NCBI GenBank assembly: GCA_025041175.1 | Contig: JAKCFJ010000001.1 | Span: 2,745,526 to 2,809,525 of the forward strand | Length of the DNA: 64,000 nucleotides | Reading direction: 5' to 3' | Origin: Halobacteriales archaeon YIM A00010 | GTDB lineage: Archaea; Halobacteriota; Halobacteria; Halobacteriales; Haloarculaceae | Part shown: piece by piece, positions 1-8,134 of the stretch | How the letters are laid out: each line of letters opens with the position of its first letter | How positions within the stretch are numbered: the first letter of the stretch is position 1 | Made by a program: the position numbers and the translations under genes | The notes under the pieces: model-generated | Told to the model about the DNA's origin: nothing | The model's input: only the letters and a program-made list of their open reading frames with translations | The model's database searches: none

Positions 1-1
1 C

Positions 2-205
2 TACGGACAGAAGCTTCAGGACGAACGCGAGGCACTGTCAGTGACGCTGCCTCCATCGCGCGAGTACGAAGCTCTCGAGACAGCGACGTGGCTCATCGAA
101 CGGGAGTTCGACGCACCCGTCAGCGTGGTGCAGGCTGAGGAAGCCAACGACGCGCTCGCACACAAAGCCGAGCCGGATCGCCCTGCGATCAACATCGTGG
201 AGTGA
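2..205 (+). CDS. C-terminal end of a probable leucyl-tRNA synthetase (5' truncated by window)
   Basis: An open frame runs in from the left edge and stops with TGA after 67 codons. It is acidic, with a tail reading APVSVVQAEEANDALAHKAE followed by PDRPAI. A terminal alpha/beta segment that ends in a K-x-x-P-x-x-PAI-type tail resembles the C-terminal extension of haloarchaeal leucyl-tRNA synthetases. That is recognition from memory of the family, not an alignment. The catalytic part is outside the window, so the assignment is tentative; another class I synthetase is the main alternative. Confidence 0.5.
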   Translation, partial: YGQKLQDEREALSVTLPPSREYEALETATWLIEREFDAPVSVVQAEEANDALAHKAEPDRPAINIVE

Positions 206-324
206 ACCGATATTATTGTTTTCACTGAATGTCGGCAGGGGTTTCCCGACATTCGTTAGACGTACCAACCCTTAGTGCGTCGATGATATTCCCGACAGAA
301 GCGAGCGGAGTCGGGCGGGGCAAG

Positions 325-1596
325 TTACTTCCAGAACTTCGGCACCGTCGCGTCGACCTGGTAGCCGTCGTCCTGGTTACTATCAGACACGAATGTTTGA
401 AGATCGCCATCCATCGACAGCGGTCCCATGATGTTCGTGAGCAAGGTCTCTCGGGTTTCGGTGCGGTAGAGTTCGTACCACTCGTTCCCGTCGACGCTTG
501 CGAGCACGACTGAATCGCTCGCTGTCTCGTGCATGGGCGAGTAGCCAAACGGCATGAGACAGAGTTCGCGTCCATCGTCTTCACGGATGTGCCAGCGGCG
601 ACGGGCGTACATCTCCATCGTATCGTCGTCTGGATCGGTCTCGATCTGAACGTGTGGATAGTCGAGATCGCTCACCCCATCCGGTTCGTCATCAGGACCC
701 TCACGCTCCCAGCGAATGATCCCCTCCGGAGCGCCATCGGTGCCGAACGCGACACAGTCCTCGAAAGCAGCGACCTGCGTTATCATGGTGACAGCGCCTT
801 GCTCGGCGATCGTCTCCCACGAGCTGCCGAGATCGTCGCTCCAATAGATCTGTGCGTTGCCATGATCACCAACAGCAACCCAGATCCGTTCGGCGTACGG
901 ATCGTACTCGACATCGTGGATATGGAGGTTCGCAGCGTCTCTGCTATTGAGGGGAGCTTCGAGAACACGATCGAACGACTCGCCGCCGTCGGTCGAGAGG
1001 ATCACCTCGTTAGCGTGTCTGCCCGCCTCGAAATCCGATCGTTTGTACGACGAGATGACGATGATGTCGTCGTGGACGACATGGCCCAGGCTGTTCGAAA
1101 CGCGGCCGTAATCGAACTGGTACAGGGTTTCCGCTCCGTTGCGATCGTCATGGAGGCGGTAGATTGTTCCCCCTGCGTCGCTCCGGCCACCAACCGCAAC
1201 GATGATGTTTCCACCGTCTGGAACGATGACCGCTTGGACGTACCTGTCATCTTCGTCTTCAAAGGAGTACAGCATCTCGGTCGTTTCCCACCTGTCGTCG
1301 CTGACCATCACTTCAGTCGCGTAGCGCCCGTACATACGTCCGTCCTGATCGATCCAGAGAGGGTACCCGTTCTCGCGCTCCTCGTGGACGTCAAGCTGGT
1401 ACTCTGTACTTGGCCGGCCATCATGCTCCTCGGCCGTATCTTGGTCTGTCTCGGTGGCTGTCTGGTCTTGTTCTTGGGTCGCCGTCGCTGTATCCGTCTC
1501 CTCACCATCGGTGTCACTCGATTCCTCGCTTCCACACCCCGAGAGTGTGGCCGTTGCACTCGCTCCTATCATTGATAGAATATGTCTCCGCTTCAC
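325..1596 (-). CDS. Lipoprotein with BNR/sialidase-like beta-propeller
   Basis: This is a secreted lipoprotein. From a GTG start at 1596 the N-terminus is a compact signal, KRRHILSMIGASATATLSGC, ending in a lipobox Cys; the frame stays open to an ATG at 1641, but that start would put 15 extra residues before the signal. An acidic Asp/Glu/Thr linker of about 60 residues follows, typical of haloarchaeal surface lipoproteins. The remainder has Asp-box-like turns (STDGGESFDRV, SDDLGSSWETI) and repeated strand patterns, so a BNR-type beta-propeller is likely. Substrate and role are unknown. It is convergent with nothing obvious and stands alone. Confidence 0.7.
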   Translation of the reverse strand: MKRRHILSMIGASATATLSGCGSEESSDTDGEETDTATATQEQDQTATETDQDTAEEHDGRPSTEYQLDVHEERENGYPLWIDQDGRMYGRYATEVMVSDDRWETTEMLYSFEDEDDRYVQAVIVPDGGNIIVAVGGRSDAGGTIYRLHDDRNGAETLYQFDYGRVSNSLGHVVHDDIIVISSYKRSDFEAGRHANEVILSTDGGESFDRVLEAPLNSRDAANLHIHDVEYDPYAERIWVAVGDHGNAQIYWSDDLGSSWETIAEQGAVTMITQVAAFEDCVAFGTDGAPEGIIRWEREGPDDEPDGVSDLDYPHVQIETDPDDDTMEMYARRRWHIREDDGRELCLMPFGYSPMHETASDSVVLASVDGNEWYELYRTETRETLLTNIMGPLSMDGDLQTFVSDSNQDDGYQVDATVPKFWK

Positions 1597-1681
1597 TATC
1601 AATTGAAATTCCAGTCGTGATAATAAGTCTTCTGAGCTCATCTTGGCGAATTGCTTTCATCGCAAAACGATCGGTCGAAAC

Positions 1682-2515
1682 TCAGTCAGTGATGACTTCT
1701 TGGACGAGCGACATCGGGGTTGCGTCGTAGGCGGGATTATCGATGATGAAGCCCTCGGCGGGTTCGAGCATCACCTCGCTTCCCGACCGGTACTCGTTTT
1801 CGAAGACGAACCCGTTCTCGATGATCTTCGCGCCGGAGCCGACGACCCAGACGGGCACGTCCTGTTGGGCAGCTGTCGCGGCGATCGGGAACGATCCGAC
1901 GCGGTTGTACAGCGTGTCTTCGACGATGCAGTCCATGCCGAAGACGACGCGATCGACGTCGGACAGAACGGTGCCACACGCGCTATCCACGATCAGATGC
2001 GGCTCGATGCGATCGATGGCGGCGAGCACGCGTGCGGTCTTCCGGCCGAGATAGCGCGGACGAGCCTCGGTGACGTACACCTCTAGGTGGGTGCCCTCGC
2101 TGGCCGCGCGCTCGATGGCTTCGAGCACCGTCGAGGAGTAATCGTGGGTGAGTATCGTCATTCCGTCTTCGAGCCGGTCCGCGCCGTTCTCCGCGGCCCC
2201 TCGCTTTGCGGTTTCGACCCGGTCGATAACCGATTCGACCGTGTCGGTCGTGTGCTGTTTGGCCTCCTCGACAGTGTCGGGATCGCTCTCGATGACGGCG
2301 TCGAGGATCGTGCGCTGGGTGGTGTGCAACGACGCGTGGGAGGGGTTCGCGCGCCTGAGCGCGCTGCTGTTGCGTTCGAGATCGCGGATGAACTCCTCGA
2401 CCGTCGCAGCCTCGCGCTCGGTGAGCGTTTCGAGCGCCCGCGCGGCCTTGATGGCGACGACGGACGAACTGTGGGTCTGCATCTCGCGGATCTCCTCGAC
2501 CGTCTCGTCTATCAT
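1682..2515 (-). CDS. eIF2B-like / ribose-1,5-bisphosphate isomerase superfamily protein
   Basis: The 277-residue protein from the ATG at 2515 matches the eIF2B-alpha/R15P isomerase fold: a helical N-terminal half, then the Rossmann-like half with VTEARPRYLGRKTA, VFGMDCIVEDTLYNRVGS and VWVVGSGAKI. The Asp of GMD, used by isomerase members, is present. The motif that carries the catalytic Cys in R15P isomerase and methylthioribose-1-phosphate isomerase (THC-type) reads THDYSSTV here, so Cys is absent. That favours an aIF2B-type regulatory protein over an active isomerase. The longer frame reaching 2659 adds non-conserved residues and was not used. It diverges from the acetyltransferase at 2634. 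Confidence 0.8.
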   Translation of the reverse strand: MIDETVEEIREMQTHSSSVVAIKAARALETLTEREAATVEEFIRDLERNSSALRRANPSHASLHTTQRTILDAVIESDPDTVEEAKQHTTDTVESVIDRVETAKRGAAENGADRLEDGMTILTHDYSSTVLEAIERAASEGTHLEVYVTEARPRYLGRKTARVLAAIDRIEPHLIVDSACGTVLSDVDRVVFGMDCIVEDTLYNRVGSFPIAATAAQQDVPVWVVGSGAKIIENGFVFENEYRSGSEVMLEPAEGFIIDNPAYDATPMSLVQEVITD

Positions 2516-2633
2516 ACTGCATAGCTCCGCAGTTTGTGCCAAAGAACTTCTGGCTCCTTGTCGATCATACGTATCGGTATCATGAAAAGATGCCCCGGTG
2601 GAGTTATATTTGTTCCAGCGGTAACGAGAGGCA

Positions 2634-3122
2634 GTGAGCGTTAACGTCGAGCGTCGCATCGTCCGCCCCGGTCAAGACGCGTACGGCGAGGCCGCGTGGG
2701 AACTCAAAGAGCAGATTCGGCAGGCGGAGGGCGTCCTCCAGCAACGACGCGGATTTTTCACCGATGCGTATCGTCGGTCGACCGTGTACTGCTACGTTAC
2801 CGAGGGTGAATCGGAGTCCGAGACGCTCATCGGTTTTGCTGCCGTCCGGCGCGACGGGTATATCCTGTTTCTGGCTGTCGCATCAGGGTTCCGTGGCGAC
2901 GGCTTCGGCCGGCGGTTGGTCGGGACGGTCGCGGAGAACTACAGCGGGGTGAGCTGTCACGCCCGAACGACCAACGAGAGCGCCCTCCAGTTCTACGAGC
3001 ATCTCGGCTTCGAGATCGAGCGGCGCGTGAGCAGCTACTACGAGGACGGCGGCGACGCCTACTACCTCCGGCTCGGGGAGGACGGGTTGGCGGACAAGAT
3101 CTCTCGGTTCGTCGGGCTCTGA
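2634..3122 (+). CDS. GNAT family N-acetyltransferase
   Basis: This 162-residue single-domain acetyltransferase transfers an acetyl group from acetyl-CoA. The acetyl-CoA loop is visible as FRGDGFGRRLVGTV (R/Q-x-x-G-x-G/A type), followed by the C-terminal NESALQFYEHLGFEIERR block that is usual in RimI-like GNATs. It starts at GTG 2634, which leaves a short intergenic region shared with the divergent eIF2B-like gene. The gene for DNA primase PriS follows after 84 bp on the same strand. The substrate cannot be read from sequence; RimI-like N-terminal or small-molecule acetylation are both possible. Confidence 0.85.
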   Translation: MSVNVERRIVRPGQDAYGEAAWELKEQIRQAEGVLQQRRGFFTDAYRRSTVYCYVTEGESESETLIGFAAVRRDGYILFLAVASGFRGDGFGRRLVGTVAENYSGVSCHARTTNESALQFYEHLGFEIERRVSSYYEDGGDAYYLRLGEDGLADKISRFVGL

Positions 3123-3206
3123 TCCGCGCCTGCTCACGGTTCGTTCGAAAACAGGGCGAGTGGCGAATGCGTGAGCTTCTTGGCCGGGACCATCGATGTC
3201 TGGGTC

Positions 3207-4394
3207 ATGAACGAGCGCACGCGTGAGTATCTTCGGGGGCGGTTCGGGGACCACTACCGGCGGTCGGACGTTGCGTTGCCGCCCGCGGCGAGCGCACGCG
3301 AGTGGGGGTTCATCCCGTTTACGGCTGGACCGGGAACCACCATGGTCCGGCACAAGGCGCTTGTCGATCTCGGTGATCTCTCGACGTTTCTCGTCGATAC
3401 GTGTCCGCGCCACGTCTACTTCTCTGGGGGGCAGTACGACGATCCAGGCACGCGTTCGATGGAGGAAAAGGGGTGGCGCGGATCGGATCTCGTGTTCGAT
3501 CTCGACGGCGATCACCTCCCAGGCGTCGATCCCGACGCCGACACGTACGCCGAGATGCTGGAGGCGTGTAAGGACGCCTTGTTGGGGCTGCTCGATTTTC
3601 TCCACGGTGATTTCGGGTTCGACGCCGAACAGACATCAGTCGTTTTCTCCGGTGGCCGGGGCTACCACGTTCACGTCCGCGATGGGAGCGTTCGAACGCT
3701 CGGCCGGGACGCACGCCGGGAGATCGTCGAGTACGTCCTCGGTGCCGAGATCGACGATTTCGACCGGCTCACGCGTGTCGAGACGGTGGCAGGGATCGGA
3801 ACGAAAAATCCAGTACAAAAACAGACGCTCAAAACCGGCGGTGGCTGGGGACAGCGCGTTCACGACCGGCTCCTAACGCTGACCGAGACCGTGCAGGCGG
3901 CCGACAAAGCCGACGCCCTCGATCAGTTGGGAACGTTCGACGGCATCGGTGAGAAGGGCGCGAGCAAGCTGTACGAGGCGATGACCGAGCGGGGTGAGGA
4001 GATCGCCGCCGGCAACCTCGAAGCGGCGGGGGAGTTCACTCCCCGGCTCGCCCGGCGGCTGTTCGAGCGGGCGGTCGAGGAGGAGTCGGTTCCCATCGAC
4101 GAGCCGGTGACGACCGACATCAACCGTCTGATCCGCCTTCCTGGCAGCCTCCACGGTGGGAGCGGTCTCCTCGTTACCCCGTTGGACCACGAGGAGGTCG
4201 AGGCGTTCGACCCGCTCGTGGACGCGGTTCCGACCACGTTCGAAGGAACGGAGATCAGAATCGAATCGGAGACCGAACAGGAGGTTGAGCTGGGTGGGGA
4301 AACACATAAGATCCAAGCAGGCAATAATACTGTGCGGGAGTCAGTCGGCGTGTTCCTCATGTCCCGCGGACGCGCTGAGAAGGCACCAGAATGA
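3207..4394 (+). CDS. priS: DNA primase small (catalytic) subunit PriS
   Basis: This is the catalytic subunit of the archaeal/eukaryotic-type primase, which makes primers for replication together with PriL. The ATG at 3207 gives MNERTREYLRGRFGDHYRR, the expected N-terminus; a GTG at 3171 would add 12 unconserved residues. The metal-binding aspartates are in DLVFDLDGDHLPG (about residues 94-102), and the nucleotide-binding motif SGGRGYHVH follows about 55 residues later. A third acidic site lies in the C-terminal part. The stop overlaps the start of the GINS gene by 4 bp, a known archaeal pairing that links priming to the replicative helicase complex. Confidence 0.96.
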   Translation: MNERTREYLRGRFGDHYRRSDVALPPAASAREWGFIPFTAGPGTTMVRHKALVDLGDLSTFLVDTCPRHVYFSGGQYDDPGTRSMEEKGWRGSDLVFDLDGDHLPGVDPDADTYAEMLEACKDALLGLLDFLHGDFGFDAEQTSVVFSGGRGYHVHVRDGSVRTLGRDARREIVEYVLGAEIDDFDRLTRVETVAGIGTKNPVQKQTLKTGGGWGQRVHDRLLTLTETVQAADKADALDQLGTFDGIGEKGASKLYEAMTERGEEIAAGNLEAAGEFTPRLARRLFERAVEEESVPIDEPVTTDINRLIRLPGSLHGGSGLLVTPLDHEEVEAFDPLVDAVPTTFEGTEIRIESETEQEVELGGETHKIQAGNNTVRESVGVFLMSRGRAEKAPE

Positions 4395-5290
4395 ACCTCG
4401 ACGAGCTACAATCCGTTCAAAGCCGCGAGCGACAGATAGACAGCCTCCAGCAACTGCACGACACGTTTTACGAGGACGCTGGGCGGTTCGTTCGCCAGCT
4501 GCGCGAGGAGCGCGAGCAGGTCGCTGCGGACGCAGACGACCCGTTCGATTCGGCCGACGTCCAGCGACTCACCGACGAGATCAACACCGCAGAGCAGACC
4601 GTCGAGGCGATCTACGAACGGCGCATCGGAAAGATCGTCAAACAAGCCAGCCTCGAAGCCGCCGGGATGGCCGCAGACGTAGAGGGCCTCACACAGGAGG
4701 AACGAGCCGCCTTCGACCGCCTCGTTTCCACCATCGAAGCGAACAGAACCCGAGTGCTCGATGGGGTGTTGGCGAACGCTCCCGGTGAACGCGGCGCCAC
4801 CGAGTCGACGAGCGAGGCGTCCGCGAGCGAGCCACCCCACGACGCCGAACGCTCCAGCGACGACCCGCCGACGCCACCGGAACGCGAGTCCGATTCCTCG
4901 TCCACCGCGTCGGAATCCGAGACGGTTTCCGTCGACGAACCGGATGCGGACGGCGCTGACGCGACGGACAGCGATGCATCGGGTGCTTCAGGACCGGACC
5001 ATCAGGCCCCGCCCGAGATGACGAGAGAGGACGCCGGGGACGTTCCCGTTCACGCACGACCCGAACAGGACGCTGGCTCTCAGACCAGCGAGGGGGACGA
5101 GAGCGACCCATCGCCCGATCACCGAGACGTAAACCGGATCACCGTCCGAATCACGAGCGACGTGGGCGAAATCCTCTGTGTCGACGACCGGGCGTACGAA
5201 CTATCGACTGACGACGTTGTCACACTTCCGGAGACGAACGCAGATCCGCTCATCGACCACGACGCGGCGGTCAGGCTCGATAAGGAGTAG
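4391..5290 (+). CDS. gins51: GINS complex subunit Gins51 (Sld5/Psf1-type)
   Basis: This is a GINS subunit, the factor that activates MCM helicase in the archaeal CMG complex. The N-terminal half (residues 1-130) is the helical A domain (MNLDELQSVQSRERQIDSLQ onward). A long acidic, disordered linker of about 100 residues, rich in Ser, Asp and Glu, follows, then the small C-terminal B domain (RITVRITSDVGEILCVDDRA). The linker is unusually long compared with non-halophilic homologues, in keeping with haloarchaeal expansion. ATG overlaps the priS stop (ATGA), so translational coupling is likely. Confidence 0.92.
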   Translation: MNLDELQSVQSRERQIDSLQQLHDTFYEDAGRFVRQLREEREQVAADADDPFDSADVQRLTDEINTAEQTVEAIYERRIGKIVKQASLEAAGMAADVEGLTQEERAAFDRLVSTIEANRTRVLDGVLANAPGERGATESTSEASASEPPHDAERSSDDPPTPPERESDSSSTASESETVSVDEPDADGADATDSDASGASGPDHQAPPEMTREDAGDVPVHARPEQDAGSQTSEGDESDPSPDHRDVNRITVRITSDVGEILCVDDRAYELSTDDVVTLPETNADPLIDHDAAVRLDKE

Positions 5291-5302
5291 GTCCGCTTCG
5301 AT

Positions 5303-5527
5303 TCACTCGTTCAGTTGTGGCTGTGTTATGACGGTCGTCCAGCACACTGGACAGTCGTACACGAGCTGTCGGCCGTCCGCGTCGGTGGTCTCCGTGACGC
5401 GCCAGTCCCCACCGACGCCGGGCGGGCTTTCGTGCCCGCAAGTCGGACAGATGAGAACCGATTTGTGTCCGGTGGGGCGCTGTGTCCCGTCCCGTCGCGT
5501 CCGTCGTTGGAGCGTAGTAGTCATCAC
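5303..5527 (-). CDS. Small CPxCG-type zinc-finger protein
   Basis: This 74-residue haloarchaeal small protein carries two Cys pairs, CPTCGHE (about residue 27) and CPVCWT (about 58), enough for one zinc ribbon. The basic N-terminal segment RRTRRDGTQRPTGHKS precedes the first pair. It belongs to the abundant group of haloarchaeal zinc-finger micro-proteins whose roles are mostly unknown. It is convergent with gins51, with only 12 bp between stops. The start may be either of two adjacent ATG codons (5527 or 5524). Confidence 0.8.
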   Translation of the reverse strand: MMTTTLQRRTRRDGTQRPTGHKSVLICPTCGHESPPGVGGDWRVTETTDADGRQLVYDCPVCWTTVITQPQLNE

Positions 5528-5695
5528 CCATTGCTATGCCAACCACGACTATAGGCTTGGTGGCCTGGAAGGGAAATATCCGGGCTGTTCGGCTGGACAG
5601 GCCCTGAAACGCGCTTTCGGTGGTAGAGATGACCACTCAAACACGACCACTCACGCAGTAGCTGGAGTTATGTCGCTGGCCGGAAAGCCATCAGT

Positions 5696-6880
5696 ATGCC
5701 CGACTACCGACCGATCCCGGAAACGGCCTACGAAGAGTACTCCCGTCTCCTCCACTACGCGTTTTCACCGACGGAGACGTACGAGCCGATCGAATCCAGG
5801 GACGACGCCCCCGAGTGGTCGACGATCGCTGAGGAGCGCGGACTGTACGCAAACGAGGAGTTGGTGAGCACGGTCGCTCACTACTGGCACACGCTCCGGC
5901 TCCGCGGCGAGTATCACGACGTTGCCGGGGTCGCGGAGGTATCGACGCCTCCAAAACACCGCCGGAACGGGTACGTCCGGCAACTGTTGTCGGAATCACT
6001 CCAAGAGTACCGCGACCGGGGGGTCGATTTCGCCGTGTTGTGGCCGTTCAGCCACTCCTTTTACGAGAAGCTCGGGTGGGGGCGGTGTTCGGATCGGATA
6101 TCGGTCGCGTGTGCGCCCGACGCGCTCGGGTTCGTGGATCGCATCGACCCTCCGCCAGACAGCGGATTCGTGGAATCCGACGCCGACCGCTGGGCGGAAC
6201 TGGATCGGGTGTACGAGCAGTGTAACGACCACGGGCTCGCCATGGACCGGACCGAGGAATGGTGGCGAAAGCGGGTGTTCGGTTGGCGGACCGATCCCTA
6301 CGTCGCGGGCTGGGAGTGCGAGGGAGAGCTTCGGGGCTACATGGTGTACACCATCGAGGACGAAGAAAAACAAACGATGGCGGTCGACGAACTCGGCTAC
6401 CTCGACACCGAGGCGTACACCGAGCTGCTGCGCTTCTGTCGGTACCACGACTCACAGGTCGAACGGATCACCATCGACACGAACGACGCGATGGTGTCCG
6501 ATCTCGTGGACGATCCGTACGCCGTCGATATCGAGGTTCATCCCGGCGCAATGTTTCGAGCCGTGGATGTCGAGCGCGCGCTCTCCTCGCTTTCCCACCC
6601 TGCTGACGGGTCGGTCGTGCTGGAAGTGATCGACGGTCTCGCGGAGTGGAACGACCGCCGGTTCCGGCTCACCGTCGAGGACGGCGCTCCGACGTGTGCG
6701 GTGACGGGAGACAACCCCGACGCAACGGTCGACGTGGCCACGCTCTCACAGATCGTAGTGGGCTACCGCGGCGTCGAACGGGCAGCCAAGACCGGTGGTC
6801 TCCGCGCATCAGAGAGAGGGGTCGAAACGCTCACAGCGTTGTTCCCCGAAGCGGAGCCGCACCTCCGGGAGTGGTTTTGA
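5696..6880 (+). CDS. Eis-like GNAT acetyltransferase with C-terminal SCP2-type domain
   Basis: The 394-residue protein follows the three-part plan of the Eis family: an N-terminal GNAT domain with acetyl-CoA loop STPPKHRRNGYVRQLL (about residues 82-97) and AVLWPFSHSFYEKLGWGR, a second GNAT-like domain in the middle, and a C-terminal sterol-carrier-like domain (about 300-394, FRLTVEDGAPTC...). Bacterial Eis acetylates aminoglycosides and proteins; the archaeal substrate is unknown. It is transcribed toward the acyl-CoA dehydrogenase, the two stops lying 3 bp apart. Confidence 0.85.
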   Translation: MPDYRPIPETAYEEYSRLLHYAFSPTETYEPIESRDDAPEWSTIAEERGLYANEELVSTVAHYWHTLRLRGEYHDVAGVAEVSTPPKHRRNGYVRQLLSESLQEYRDRGVDFAVLWPFSHSFYEKLGWGRCSDRISVACAPDALGFVDRIDPPPDSGFVESDADRWAELDRVYEQCNDHGLAMDRTEEWWRKRVFGWRTDPYVAGWECEGELRGYMVYTIEDEEKQTMAVDELGYLDTEAYTELLRFCRYHDSQVERITIDTNDAMVSDLVDDPYAVDIEVHPGAMFRAVDVERALSSLSHPADGSVVLEVIDGLAEWNDRRFRLTVEDGAPTCAVTGDNPDATVDVATLSQIVVGYRGVERAAKTGGLRASERGVETLTALFPEAEPHLREWF

Positions 6881-6883
6881 TCG

Positions 6884-8038
6884 TCACGTGGACGATTGGC
6901 TGTAAATGAGATTGCGCTGGACTTCGTTTGCGCCTTCGTAAATGACGGGCACACGCGCGTCCCGGTAGACGCGCGCGATCCGCCGGTCGGTGAGGATCGA
7001 GCGCCCGCCGTGCAGTTGCATCCCCTGCTCGGCGCACATCGTGGCCGTCTCGGTGGATTTGGTTTTGGCCATCGCGGCCCAAAAGCCCGACCGTTCCTTG
7101 TTCGTGACCTTCCGCGCGGCGCGCCAGTTGAGCGCCCGCGCGGCCTCGAACTCTGTGCGCATCTCCGCGAGTTTGTGCTGGACGGCTTGGAACTCGCTGA
7201 TGTCCCGGCCAAACGCCTCGCGGTCGTGAACGAATTCCCACGCCTCCTCGATCGCCGCCGCCGCCAGTCCGAGCCCGTGCCCGCCGACGACGATACGGCC
7301 GTGGTTGAAAAACTCCGCGAGGATGTAAAAGCCGCTGCCCTCCGGTCCGATGCGGTTCTCGACAGGGATCCGACACCCATCCAGCGTGATGTGTGCCTGT
7401 TTCGAGGCCCGCATCGCCATCTTCTCGGGGATGTGCTCGGCGTCGTAGCCTGCCATGTCTGTCGGGACGATGAACAACGAGTAGTTGCCGTACCTGTTTT
7501 GCTCGTCGTCGCCCGTTTTGGCGTACAGCGTCACCCAATCGGCCTCGACGCCGTTGCCGATCCAGTATTTCTCACCGTCCAGCACGTACTCCTCGTCCTC
7601 TTTTCTGGCTCGCGTTGTCATCCCCGCGAGATCGCTTCCCCGATCCGGCTCGGACACCGCAAGCCCAGTGATCTGTTCGTTCTCCGCGACCGGTCTGAGA
7701 TACTCCTCTTTTTGGGCCTCGGTTCCGTGGTCTTCGAGGATCTCGGCGCCAAACGAGGCGAGCATCAGCGTGAGACCGATCCCGGCGTCGGCGCGGTAGA
7801 GTTCCTCGGAAATCCCGAGTAGTTGCTGTAAATCGAACCCCTCTCCGCCGTACTCCTCACCGACGTCCTGTGCGACCAACCCGGCGTCCATCCCCGCCTC
7901 CAGAACGTCCCACGGATACTCACCACTGCGGTAATACTCCTCGGCGACGGGCGCGATCTGCTCGGCCGCGAACTCGCGCGCCCGCTGTTTCACTGGCCGT
8001 GCGTGCTCCGGAACCACGCTGTCGTCTAATAACTCCAT
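6884..8038 (-). CDS. Acyl-CoA dehydrogenase
   Basis: This flavoenzyme oxidises acyl-CoA to trans-2-enoyl-CoA with FAD. It starts at ATG 8038 (MELLDDSVVPEHARPVKQRA). The signatures LAVSEPDRGSDLAGM and the C-terminal YEGANEVQRNLIY, whose Glu is at the catalytic base position of the family, are both present. The 384-residue length is normal. The next gene upstream on the same strand is an acyl-CoA ligase, so activation plus first oxidation of a fatty, branched-chain or aromatic acyl acid is the likely joint task. The exact chain specificity cannot be read. Confidence 0.9.
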   Translation of the reverse strand: MELLDDSVVPEHARPVKQRAREFAAEQIAPVAEEYYRSGEYPWDVLEAGMDAGLVAQDVGEEYGGEGFDLQQLLGISEELYRADAGIGLTLMLASFGAEILEDHGTEAQKEEYLRPVAENEQITGLAVSEPDRGSDLAGMTTRARKEDEEYVLDGEKYWIGNGVEADWVTLYAKTGDDEQNRYGNYSLFIVPTDMAGYDAEHIPEKMAMRASKQAHITLDGCRIPVENRIGPEGSGFYILAEFFNHGRIVVGGHGLGLAAAAIEEAWEFVHDREAFGRDISEFQAVQHKLAEMRTEFEAARALNWRAARKVTNKERSGFWAAMAKTKSTETATMCAEQGMQLHGGRSILTDRRIARVYRDARVPVIYEGANEVQRNLIYSQSST

Positions 8039-8134
8039 CGCTGTGTGGTTCCTTCTCACGCCCCGGTAAAGTAGCTCGTGGAACGCACGGGGAACCGGAG
8101 TCGATTCAACGCCAATCTCGCGTTTCCTGTTTTC

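Noticed and set aside
529-1575. Long frame opposite the lipoprotein gene
   Set aside because: Antisense shadow caused by G/C-ending codons; the minus-strand protein has a signal peptide and propeller motifs while this frame has none.
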